From Malaya genurostris (Eukaryota; Arthropoda; Insecta; Diptera; Culicidae): 64,000 nucleotides of DNA. Shown here in pieces: positions 24,021 to 33,465 of the stretch. The stretch lies in the NCBI RefSeq assembly GCF_030247185.1, contig NC_080572.1, positions 216,037,435-216,101,434 of the forward strand, given 5' to 3'. Both the position numbers and the translations under genes were made by a program. Each line of letters starts with the position of its first letter. Positions within the stretch are counted from its first letter, which is position 1. A model generated the notes under the pieces. It was given only the letters and a program-made list of their open reading frames with translations. It had not been told where the DNA came from and did no database searches.

Positions 24021-24386
24021 TCAACTTGCCAACCGGCCTGTATGCAGTCGATTGTTCTGCCTCACATGTTCAATGAACTCGAAACATTTATCGAGGTTAG
24101 AGATAAAATGCGACTCAACTGGAACTGGCGTATGCTGCAACTGCTGCGACCAGAGGGTCTGCGAGAGTACAATATATACAGGTACCTTTTTCACACTTGG
24201 ATGCCAACCTAAATTCACCTGTATTTTCAAATAGTCAGAGTGGGAGAATGAATGCAATCGACCAGTTTCCGCAATCATAAATCCTAATAACCTATCGATG
24301 CTCTTTGCCCGCAGCTCGGTAATCATGAATCGCGCGGTCCGGGTGCTAAATTTGCAGCAGTAAAAAATGCATCTCTTACACAACAC
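24021..24386 (-). CDS. Unrecognised 121-codon open frame
   Basis: A minus-strand frame begins with ATG at 24386 and runs 121 codons through an island less AT-rich than its flanks. The predicted protein has an N-terminal Cys-rich stretch (CKRCIFYCC) and no domain I recognise. The plus strand across the same place also has a short plausible frame (24041 onward, about 55 codons), so coding on either strand is doubtful. No splice partner, signal peptide or related copy was found. It could be an exon of an unseen gene, a transposon remnant or chance. Confidence 0.15.
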   Translation of the reverse strand: MLCKRCIFYCCKFSTRTARFMITELRAKSIDRLLGFMIAETGRLHSFSHSDYLKIQVNLGWHPSVKKVPVYIVLSQTLWSQQLQHTPVPVESHFISNLDKCFEFIEHVRQNNRLHTGRLAS

Positions 24387-25242
24387 AGATCACTAAAGTC
24401 AATGAAGTCACACCAAAGAACTGCTGTTGGTTGCTCTGAGGCGGTATCAATTAAAGCTTCTTTAGCGAGATCTCATGTTTGCCGGTATGCATAATTTTCC
24501 TTTGGTAAGTCAGGCGGCACGAACAACTCGGGTAAACGCGCATAAGTGGAACTGGAACAAATTGCTACGAACGATGTTAGCACATCTAGTCTAGCACATA
24601 ATCGCTACGTTGTGCTTCGGGAAGTGAGAGTATTTAAAGAGAAAAAGGCAGATAATAGCTTATTTCAGAATTTGTTGATTACAATTTAATGCTTTGTGGA
24701 TCTGTTACACGCGATTCTATACTTATTAATACTGTAGATTTGAATTATTTGATTTGGAATATTTTACACATTTTTGATCTTATGTTATACAACTGTTAAT
24801 CAAAAGTATTGTAATGATACACACTTAGAAAAAATCGTGTAAATTTGAATCATCTGTGACTGACATATTCGAGCGTCAAAAATAACCCATTTTTAAATGT
24901 GTTATTAATTTTACTTGGCACATAATTTTACAAACCTGTAATTTTACCATGAATTGATTTTAGTCGTGTAAAATTAAAATAAGTTCTAATTTTACACAAT
25001 GGGACATAAGTTTACGAGATCTTGCATTAAAATTCATGGTTTTTATTCACTAAAGAAATAACGATTATTTTAAATTATAATACATTGCTATTCATTAACA
25101 AATTGTATTTATTGAATTACCAGTTCAATTAATGAAACATTTTCACCTTTACAGAATAAATTACAAGGTTTAACAAGAACGATTCTTCGGAATGTATGTA
25201 GACTTATATAGATGAAACATGACACCTATATACTGATATTGC

Positions 25243-25590
25243 TTAGGAATCCAAAGTATGATTCGAGATAGCCTCTATTAGGCGCTTAACTACTCGCTGC
25301 TGCTGTCCCTTGCGTGTTGCATTTGATTTAGATCCACTTATGGGGAGAATCTTAAGAAAGTATTCCTGGATGAACTCCATGAACTTCGATGTTTGTTTCA
25401 TATACATGAAATTATGTACGTAATGAATTGACATCAAATCCATAATGGCGACAATCAATAATTCGGTTCCTTCGCTTAAGCACACTTGCTCCGCAAATAC
25501 ATAATGCATCCACATATTATTTCCGCAATCTACAGCAACGAGTACTGGACCTGAACAGTCAGTAGTAACGCTATCAATTTTAGTGCCCAT
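25243..25590 (-). CDS. Unknown TIR-element protein, exon 2
   Basis: This exon starts right after an acceptor (TATTCCTTCCAG) and runs 115 codons to its end. It opens with MGTKIDSVTTDCSGPVLV and includes a hydrophobic, aromatic segment (TELLIVAIMDLMSIHYVHNF) followed by KFMEFIQEYFLKI and a basic tail with SNATRKGQQQRVVKRL. I do not recognise the family; no DDE, RVE, integrase or zinc-finger pattern is visible. It lies entirely inside a TA-flanked element, so it is more likely a transposon-borne gene than a host gene. It joins the upstream exon through a 65-bp intron, and the absence of stops through both pieces suggests the copy is not very old. Confidence 0.5.
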   Translation of the reverse strand: MGTKIDSVTTDCSGPVLVAVDCGNNMWMHYVFAEQVCLSEGTELLIVAIMDLMSIHYVHNFMYMKQTSKFMEFIQEYFLKILPISGSKSNATRKGQQQRVVKRLIEAISNHTLDS

Positions 25591-25655
25591 CTGGAAGGAA
25601 TATATAAATAAAATGATGATGTAATTTCGCTCAATTTACATTACCTCTACATTAC

Positions 25656-25832
25656 CTCTTTTTGAATAATAACGTCATTAATCTTTTCTCTCAAAGAACA
25701 GCACAAAAACTTAAATATATCGTAATCCGATGAATAACTGTCTAATACACCAAACTTTTTATTGCTCTTCGAAAAATGAACGATTTTCGTCCGTTTAGCT
25801 GAGAAAAATTTCTTCAATAAATCCAATTAGAC
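25656..25832 (-). CDS. Unknown TIR-element protein, exon 1 (partial)
   Basis: About 59 codons are open from just after an in-frame stop to a donor, AAAGAG/GTAATG, at 25656/25655. The peptide includes KRTKIVHFSKSNKKFGVL and DYDIFKFLCCSLREKINDV. No ATG starts it, so either a further 5' exon exists (an acceptor-like ATTGAAG lies upstream) or the start has been lost. Reading on into the intron meets a stop within two codons, which supports splicing to the exon at 25590. Function unknown. Confidence 0.4.
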
Positions 25833-26214
25833 ACCCGCGCGAAGAGAAATTTGTTGTTTTCTTAAAGAAGAATTTTAGGTACACGATAACGTATTTTCAG
25901 GTATTGAGAAATGTAATTTTACACAAGTAAACATTGAAGGTTATACTTGTTTTTAACAAATTTTCAGTAAAATTACTTCAAAGGCGGTAATATTAAAACG
26001 ATGTTACTCCAATTTTAGGAAACTAAAAAAAATAATTTCTTTACATGTTGTGGCATTTAAAATTGAGTTATTTTTCAGATTAGGTTTCGATAGATTGCGT
26101 CATTGCAAAAAAGGTCATCGATAAAATTCCAAAATTTTTGGTGTGTAGATATAGATGTTTCGTAGCACCTTCCGTACGAAAACACTCAGTGCACCTTGAC
26201 CCTGTAAAAGCATT

Positions 26215-26242
26215 GTCCTGCGTCCTGCGTCCTGCGTCCTGC
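26215..26242. repeat. Microsatellite (GTCCTGC)4
   Basis: Four exact tandem copies of the heptamer GTCCTGC. They sit at the 3' side of the reverse-transcriptase fragment on the minus strand. Confidence 0.9.
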
Positions 26243-26660
26243 GAAATCTAAACTAAACGCGATTTCCTGTCAAGATGTGTCTCTTAGTTTCTCTGCTGAC
26301 GTCGTTATCGGCAGTTACCAGTCAGCCCAAGTACACAAACTCTTCAACCATTTCGATTTCATCACTGCCAATCATAACTCGTAATGACTGACATTATCTT
26401 CTTTCGAGCCCGGTCCTTCATGTACTTTGTCTATGACACATTGATTTCAAATTCAATCGACCGGGCTTCAATTTTCAGTCCGATGTGCGTTTCTTCCATC
26501 TTCACAAAACTGCATGCTTTAATGTCAATGTCATCAGCGAAACCAAGTAGCTGGACGGGCTTTCTAAAAATCGTGCCTCTTGTGTCTATCCCTGTTCTTA
26601 TTATTACGCCCTCCAAAGCAATGCAATGTTGCCATCATCTTGCCATAATCCTCTGCGAGT
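26243..26660 (-). pseudogene. Non-LTR reverse transcriptase fragment (RTE-like)
   Basis: The minus strand reads VQLLGFADDIDIKA near 26.52 kb, the catalytic FADD block of a LINE reverse transcriptase, then HIGLKIEARSIEFEIN. After a stop and frame change come residues matching the usual downstream K(T/Y)KYM and EEFVYLG blocks (about 26.42 and 26.32 kb). Only the palm 3' half survives. Clade assignment to RTE-like elements is from memory of such mosquito sequences and is not firm. Confidence 0.7.
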
Positions 26661-27307
26661 TTTGAAGGGACTCGAGTTTATCCCCGATACGCGAACAACG
26701 CACATCACTCGATCCATCGTGGCCTTGAACAACCGTATCAGTTTGTCCGAAAATCCGTGCATTTAACTGATGTTCACCCGAAAATTTCTTGTTTGGCTAA
26801 CGATCTGCAGCTGCGCATGCAAATTCGAATTTTCATTACAAATGCGATTATGAACTTGAAATTTCAAGAGAGAGTATCCAAAAACCATGTATATATTGTC
26901 AATATTTTTCTCGAGAAACACGTTAGTGGTTCCGTATGAACAAGGTGAATTTCATCCAAGAGGAGCCCTAATGCAATGATTAAAATTTTTTTCCAAAATA
27001 TTACACATCTGTTACTTGTTTTTCGAATGCATATTTTATGTGAAAAACAAAATCTTTGTACGGGAACATGAATGCCTCCGGTGACACTTATCAAATCCAC
27101 ATTATTTCGAGCTAAACGAGCAGTATAGATAATTTAACTAGGAATCTTTCTTTATACGTCGGAAATACGAATCATCTAGTATTAGTAACTGTATCTGAAA
27201 AAAAAAATTAATTTGCGGAATCATCCGTTAGTGTTTATGGTGTTTACATAACTGTTCGATAGATTTTGAAAAATTGACAGATCAACAAAAATTGTATTAA
27301 AATTGAA

Positions 27308-28068
27308 ACAAACGTAACCCCAGCCAGCCGTTCTAGTTTTATTCATTCGAACAGTTCTACTGTCAAATTTAAAACTGGTATGCACTGACGTTCTTTTTTT
27401 TGTATTTTTGAAACACTAGTAAAACGCTGCTGGGGCTGCCATCTTTTCTTGTTATAATTTCCAGATTTTAATTTTAAAACTGACATAAATTATGCATCTA
27501 GAATTGGATTTCAGCAGCTGCAGGATTCATATGTACCCGCATACGCATGGCTGCCAGATGGCTGACTAAATGCTGCCAGCTGGAAAAATATGACTGGCAG
27601 ACATTCTGGTGACCGATTGCCTCACCGCTGCCAGAAATACAACTCAAACGATACAACCGTATCCACCAGGATTTTTCCACATTGAAATCTTTGACATTTT
27701 CAGCGAAGGTGAGAAGATGAAAACGCTCGGCTAACTTGGATACAGGCGACTTTGTTTTGTCAAATTGGATTTGACAACCGTCACTGAATCAATTTTGGTA
27801 GCCTTCTGGTGGCCATGGCTGCCCAGGTAGCCAAAACGCTATGCGGGTATAATATAACTGAAACTGAAACAAACGTATCCCCAGCAAGCCGTTTTAGTTT
27901 TCTTTATTCGAACAGTTCTACTGTCAAATTTAAAACTGGTACACGCTGCCGTTCTTTTTTTTCTATATTGGAAACACAGATAAAACGCTGCTGGGGCTGC
28001 CAGTTTATTTTGTTATAAATTCTAGATTTTAATTTTAAAACTGACATAAATTATGCATCTAGAACTAG
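27308..28068 (+). repeat. Pair of ~215-bp direct repeats
   Basis: Copies at about 27308-27505 and 27855-28068 share GAAACAAACGTA, CGAACAGTTCTACTGTCAAAT, AAACGCTGCTGGGGCTGCCA and AACTGACATAAATTATGCAT in the same order. A third, shorter piece follows at about 28065-28110 and another near 30.65 kb (TCTAGAACTAGAACACTCCT). The 340 bp between the copies contain several CTGCCAG/CTGGCAG words. This could be an LTR-like pair or a tandem duplication; no ends or primer site are clear. Confidence 0.55.
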
Positions 28069-28184
28069 AACACTCCTGAACATGCCCTAACAGTTTTTAT
28101 GTCAAATTTCAAACTGGTATACGCAGCCATTATTTATTTGATTTTATTTGAACACGATTAAACCCCTACTCAAGTGACTAGTAG

Positions 28185-28440
28185 GGTGGGACAAGGTTGT
28201 ATGGGAAAAAGATGAAAAGGTTTATTTTCTCGCTCCACCAAACTTTTCGTGTTCCTTCTAGGTCCCAAAATGCAAAGTTAAAGCTCTATTGGTAAGACTA
28301 TATTTTCGCGCCAGAGGTTTAATGTTTGTATGGGATTTAGTGTGACGAATTGGACAGTTTAAAAGAAATTTCTGCTGGAGATAGACTCAAAAAATCAGCG
28401 CATGTATTATTTTCGTAGGAAATTTATCAAGCAAGAATAC
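28185..28440. repeat. Old dispersed repeat (TAGGGTGGGACAAGG type)
   Basis: The phrase TAGGGTGGGACAAGGTTGTA followed by a cassette ending GTATGGGATTTAGTGTGACG has the look of a dispersed insect repeat. No second full copy is in this window, so confidence is low. Confidence 0.3.
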
Positions 28441-28459
28441 CTTTGATGACCCCAAATCA

Positions 28460-29100
28460 ATCCAACAACAATGGCTCATTACTTACAGTGATACACGCTA
28501 GTGTAAGATTCTTGTCTACACAGGGGATGCTAGAAGCGAAAATCACACAAATACAGAAAGCGCACTTCTTCTCAGTGTCGAATAGACAGAATTTGAATGT
28601 TGTTAAAGCAGCTGGCGTAAGTGAAACACATTCTCTTCGCACGAATCGCTCTCACGCGCTCTCGCCTAAATACACCCAAGAGACCACTGGTGCGTGCTAG
28701 TGAGTAAACACTTCTGTGATTTAATTTTTAAATTTATAGAAGGTAACGATGGCCTTGCTATGACAATCTTTTTCGCAGCAAGAAAAAACTAAATTTTAAA
28801 GATAAATTGCGCTTTCGCTGAATATGCGTGCCCCACGGTTCTCTTTTCTCTTTGGAGAAAATATTTTCATCCACCTCAGAGAGTTTCAGAGCTCTGCTCT
28901 AGCATTTTAGTGTGATCGAATGCTAGAGTGGACAAAAATAAACACTCGCTCTCATGATGCGCGCACACTTTATATAACAGTGGGGTATATGTGTGAAAGA
29001 GAAGAGCTCTCGGTGATGTTGTCAGTGCGAGGGGAGAAATTACACTTGCTCTTCGTCATACAAAAGAGATGGACATCTCTGTCTAGCACTACTGCTGCTA
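28460..29100. repeat. Dispersed repeat R2, copy 1
   Basis: This segment matches 61750-62590 in order and orientation: ATACACGCTAG, AAAGCGCACTTCTTCTCAGT, CTCACGCGCTCTCG, TCCACCTCAGAGA, GAAAGAGAAGAGCTCTCG, GTCAGTGCGAGGGG and AGACATCTCTG. It has a GCGCTCTC-rich, promoter-like composition and no coding frame. In the second copy a SINE is inserted. The DD37E remnant begins exactly where this copy ends. Confidence 0.7.
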
Positions 29101-29954
29101 AGTAGTTAGCAACATTCAAACAGTTATTACTCTGAAATGGCTTAATTTTTTGCAGCGTGTTTTGCGATGACATGTTTGATTACATGTTAATAACAGCTGC
29201 GCAATCGATTGGTTTCGGTACGGTTTATTGTTACAATGATGAGTCGAATTGATCCGGAAACGCGAAAGAAAATTCTGCACACTTGTTGCTCGGAAAGTTG
29301 TGTCACGTAAACGAAATTGCAAAACGGGTGAAAGTGCACCACACCAGTGTCAAAAATATTATCGAGAAGTTCGGTAAGACCCTTTCCATGAAGGATTTGC
29401 CCCGATCCGGTAGGAAAACGGGTCCCAGCCAGCCCGGCCGGGACTTAAAAGTGGTTGAGTACATCAGGAAAAACCCATCGGCGTCGACGCGGGATTTGGC
29501 CAAGCAGTTCAACACCAGCATCGGGATGATTCAACGGAAAAGTCCCTGGCACAGCAAGATCAGGCCAAAACAAGAGCGCGAAAACTGTATAACCGGATTC
29601 TACAGGACATTAACCCACCGAACTGCCCGGATACTCGGCCAATTGAAAGGTATTTGGCAATTGTCAAGCGGCACTTTCGGAAGGAAGGTACAGTGTCCCA
29701 AAACATGCAGGAGTTAAAAAAACTGCACAGTTGCCACCAGGAAAGTCACAAATATAACTGTGCAGAATTTAATGAAGAATGTCAAGTCCAAAGTGCGAGC
29801 GTTTCACAGAAACTAGGATTTTCTTCAATATAATCAGTGAAATGCATAAAAATGTAATTTTTCTACAATATATCGAAAACTGATGTCAAAATATGTTTTT
29901 TTTCGCTTTTTTATTCAATAATCAATGTTGCTAACTACTTTTCGATACACCCCT
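29101..29954 (+). mobile_element. DD37E (ITmD37E-like) element, internally deleted
   Basis: The inner parts of the terminal inverted repeats agree: AGTAGTTAGCAACATT on the left (29101) and AATGTTGCTAACTACT on the right (29923-29939). The right end continues to AAGGGGTGTATCG with a flanking TA; the matching outer part is missing on the left. Inside is a plus-strand transposase remnant that lost its central catalytic region. Confidence 0.75.
29239..29810 (+). pseudogene. DD37E transposase remnant, catalytic centre deleted
   Basis: The N-terminus (MSRIDPETRKKIL) is frameshifted near 29.28 kb into a helix-turn-helix region reading VNEIAKRVKVHHTSVKNI. The linker DLPRSGRKTGPSQPG and a second helix-turn-helix, STRDLAKQFNTSIGMIQR, follow. 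After another frame change near 29.55 kb, KTRARKLYNRIL runs directly into NPPNCPDTRPIERYLAIVKR, which is the block around the last catalytic Glu. Everything carrying the first two catalytic Asp residues is gone. It differs in sequence from the DD37E elements at 40.6 and 60.9 kb. Confidence 0.8.
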
Positions 29955-30044
29955 TAATATGATTTGACTTTCTTCTATTATCCTATAACGGTTGATCTAA
30001 GTTGTTTCATGTCTTCACAATAGTTACTCAGCATAGTATGAGGA

Positions 30045-30590
30045 TTCCTTTAAGTGACAAGCCATGTTCCAAAACTCACTGTAAAGATACAAAAAAGTCT
30101 AACTTTTTAATTTAAAGAAATAGGTTTGTCGTGTCTTTGACAATATCTTACACAGATAAAAATAGTTACATCTATTTTCATGCACATATTTGGAACAGGA
30201 AATTAAATATAAAGTTACTCCTCAGGTATTTACTTTTCAATATACTTTAAAAGTAAAACTAAGCGTAAATTAAAATATGTTGTATAAATCATTGAAAATT
30301 TAATGTATTCTAATTTACTTTTACATCGATGATAGTTTTCATAAATTTTTTTATTCGACTGGTGTCTATTTCAAAGTATCATTGAATTACATGTCGTGTA
30401 AATTTCATTTTTTTCTGTGTAGATAAACTCAAATCCAATAACTTTGCCGAAGACATAAACTATCTATCTCATAATGTTTAGAAGATATAGATGATACTAT
30501 GTTAAACTAACAAAAAATTACTTTACATGACTTTCTTGTGTCTTTACAGTAAGTTTTGAAACATGGTTTATTACTTAAAAAGAATCTACA
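30045..30590. repeat. Foldback repeat split by a MITE
   Basis: Left arm (about 30045-30103, with CATGTTCCAAAACTCACTGT) and right arm (about 30526-30590, with ACAGTAAGTTTTGAAACATG) are inverted copies. A MITE sits at 30150-30421 between them. No coding capacity. Confidence 0.6.
30150..30421. mobile_element. MITE copy 2 (CACAGA termini)
   Basis: Termini ACACAGATAAAAAT and ...ATTTTTTTCTGTGT are inverted relative to each other, with TA on both outer sides. The internal sequence matches 130-394. It shares the CGTGTAAATTT word with the TIR element at 24.8 kb, which could be a related autonomous partner; that link is inference. Confidence 0.65.
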
Positions 30591-30796
30591 TACCAGTGAC
30601 CTTTTTTTAATTACAAGTTTCAGATTGAAATTTTAGATCTGTGATCAATTATGCTTCTAGAACTAGAACACTCCTAAACGTTCTCTCAATTTATTGCCTC
30701 AATCAAAACAACATATGCACCTAAACCTCTGTTTACGAACACTTTTTTATGTTACCTCTTTCTACGTAACTCTAACTACGTAACGTAAACCCCTAC

Positions 30797-31610
30797 AATA
30801 TGGGTATTTTCGGAACGAATTTGATGTTTAGATACCGGAAAACGATGTTTGAGGTCGTTTCGAAAGATAGCCACTTCCATTTTTTTATATTTTTTGAAAA
30901 CCCTTACGATATGGGTATTTTTGGAACGGATATGACGGTTAGATATCAGAAAACAATATTTGAGTTCCTTCAGAACTCCAACGTTGCGACTTCCGGGTTA
31001 TCGAAATGCCTTAAAAGTCCATACAATATGGGTATTCTCGAAATGGATTTGATTAGCAGGAACCGAAAAATTATATTTGGGGTTGTTTCGAAATTCAAGA
31101 TGGCGACCTCCGATTTATAGATATTCTTTGAAAACTCTAATAATTGAGATTCTTATGGAACGGATTTTATTATTCGATGCAAGAAAATACTGTTTGAGGT
31201 TATTCCTGAATCCAGGATGGCGTTTTCCGGTTTATAGATATTTCTGAGAACCCTTTCAACATGGGTAATTTCGGAATAAGGGTTTTAAAGGAATATCAAT
31301 AGACCAAAAGTCGTTATCTTGAATTTCGGAATGACCCCAAACATCGTTTTTTGATACCTATACATTAAAACCGTTTCGAAAATATCCATATTGTAAGGGT
31401 TTTCATGGAATATCAATAAACCGGAAGTCGGCATCTTGGATTACAGAACGACCTCAAATATTGTTTTTACACATCAAAACCGTTTCGGAAATACTCATAT
31501 TGTAAAGGATTCCAAGGAACATAAAAAAAACCGGAAGTCACCATTTTGGATTTCGGAACGACCCCAAACATTGTTTTTTACATTGTTTTAGTAGGAACTC
31601 ATCATATCCA
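30797..31610. repeat. Head-to-head tandem array (palindromic)
   Basis: About four direct units of 110-120 bp (starts near 30797, 30908, 31022, 31140) contain ATATGGGTATTTTCGGAACG, GATACCGGAAAACGATGTTTG, GGTCGTTTCGAAA and AAGATGGCGACTTCCGG. From about 31.28 kb the same words appear reversed (CGGAAGTCGCCATCTTGGAT, CGGAACGACCCCAAACATTG, AACCGTTTCGGAAATA, CATATTGTAAGG) for about three units. The result is a large imperfect foldback with no long protein. Confidence 0.8.
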
Positions 31611-33465
31611 TTCCGAAAATTTTCATATGATTACACAACATACAAAAAAACGTCAATTTCTTTTACGAAGTGAATTCCAAATAACGTAAACTTTTTTATG
31701 AACTAACCCTGTTTAGTTCGTAAATGTGTATTGATCAGTATCAGCACTGCTCCGTTCCAAAACCCATTAAACATTGTCGAACCGCATCGGTCCCATCATC
31801 AGCCAATTCATTGTAGCGCTGCAATCGGGCCGCCATCGGACAATTTAAACGTCAGTCTTGTTCAAAACGCAATCATAAGTTTTCGTCGATCCGTCCGATG
31901 TTCGGATGTATTGGAAATTGATATTTGCCCTTGCTTGTTTTGTATCCATTCTACTGAGCGATGATTTTTTGTTGTAAACCTACGGACTTATTTGCCACCT
32001 GTTTTATAGATTTTGCTGATAAATTGCAGATTCTTTATATACAGATTACACTTTTTTGGCCAGAAATGCAGATTTTTAAGATTTTTGTGTTAATTGAAAA
32101 TTCAATATAATGATCGAGTTAAAATATATTTACTAATGGCAGTCTTTAACTGTATAGTAGAATCGTTATCCTGATTGTGTGGTAGTACTAAAAGGGAATG
32201 AAAATTAAATGAAAGAGGTATTTTCTTCTCGGTAAACAATATTACTAATTAATTAATTTCTTATTGATTATTTGAGGTAACTACTTATTGATATACGAAA
32301 ACGCAAAAAGACAAAAATATGCTGTAAGTTTAGATAAGATTTTCAATATTTTTCATCAACTGATCATTCCGCAACACTACAATGCAAAAATCACTTTCAA
32401 ACTATTTTCAACAATATCATTATAGAAGTCAGATGAAGAAAAGTTCTGGTTTCTATAAATTCGAGTTGTAATGACTGTTGTGTTTCAATTTGCTATCATT
32501 TCAATGCAGAATTGAGTGTGGTAATACTGCCTACAGATACACCTTCACAAAATTCTCAGTTCAATATCGAATAATCATCGAATTCCTCGTTTGTAATCTC
32601 TAAGTTCCAGTAAGTGTAGAGTTCACCTCGAAAAAGAGCTATTCCTTTCCTGTTTTACGGGGTATCAACCGACCAGTTAATCTTTCCTGATATGCATCCG
32701 CACATCATATCCTCATAGCGTAACGATTCGAAAGTTACTATTTTACACCCAATCGTTAATACTGCATCCATGTTTTGCATTGGAAATCAGTTGTGTGAAT
32801 TGGGAAGCAATTGTATAAAATGGTTTTACTCTGGTTGAGTAACGAAATCCTTAAACAGCGCACGTACAGATAACGACGCATAGTCTGAAAACAATTGTCT
32901 CACATTTGTTTTCAATGCAAATTGTTTTTTTTCCTGGCGAAAGTAATAAAAATTTGGAAGTTTCACGACAAATAATCATTCAATAGGCGGTATTGGCTTG
33001 TTCGCAACTAAAATAAGGATGCGGAACCTGACCTAATGTTTCAAAAGGCATCGCAGCTATTTCGTAAGTGTACAGGACAATTTCATGGTTAGTGTTACAG
33101 TACTACTACTAACACTAACATTCTTAACTTGCGAGAATTATAGTATGACGCGGCGATCACTTTTCAAGAAAAAAATGACAAGTGCTCGTCAAATAAAATT
33201 ATCAAAGCTACGAGGTATCACTGTCTGCATAATTCAATTTATTAAACATCAGATGAAACATGTTTTCCTTGTGTCGAAAGTTGCAATGCGCATTCGGGCA
33301 ATTTCTTTCAACCACCAAACGGCTTCGTGTCTTTTGCAATTATTTTCAATTAAACTTATAGCATCTCAACTAACCTCAATTAATTAGCAACTCGTTGTCA
33401 TAGGTCGCTGGTTTACTCATCGATTCTAATCATAGCTCTTTTGTCTGTTTATATCTTATTTGCAG
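31611..33465. other. Upstream region of the tetraspanin gene
   Basis: No certain feature. A GC-richer patch at 31.74-31.97 kb and a chance-looking 100-codon frame at 33085-33387 with a hydrophobic start lie here. The tetraspanin 5' UTR exon must begin upstream of 33465, but I cannot place it. Confidence 0.3.

Larger units (their letters stand above)
24820..26145 (-). mobile_element. TIR element with TA duplication and an unknown ORF
   Basis: The element starts with CACACTTAGAAAAAATCGTG and ends, read inward from the right, with CACACCAAAAATTTTGG. Both ends are flanked by TA (24818-24819 and 26146-26147), consistent with a TA target-site duplication. Subterminal copies of AATTTTACACRA and CGTGTAAATTT crowd both ends. 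The interior carries a two-exon minus-strand coding frame not resembling a DDE transposase. The termini are short and imperfect, so the class is unsettled. Confidence 0.55.

Noticed and set aside
33085..33387. 100-codon + frame with a hydrophobic, signal-peptide-like start upstream of the tetraspanin
   Set aside because: AT-rich composition, no splice or promoter support and no recognisable protein; it is most likely chance.
1..33465. Search for integrated RNA-virus sequences, which are common in Aedes genomes
   Set aside because: No open frame showed recognisable viral polymerase, nucleoprotein or glycoprotein blocks by eye; a translated database search would be needed to exclude short or decayed pieces.
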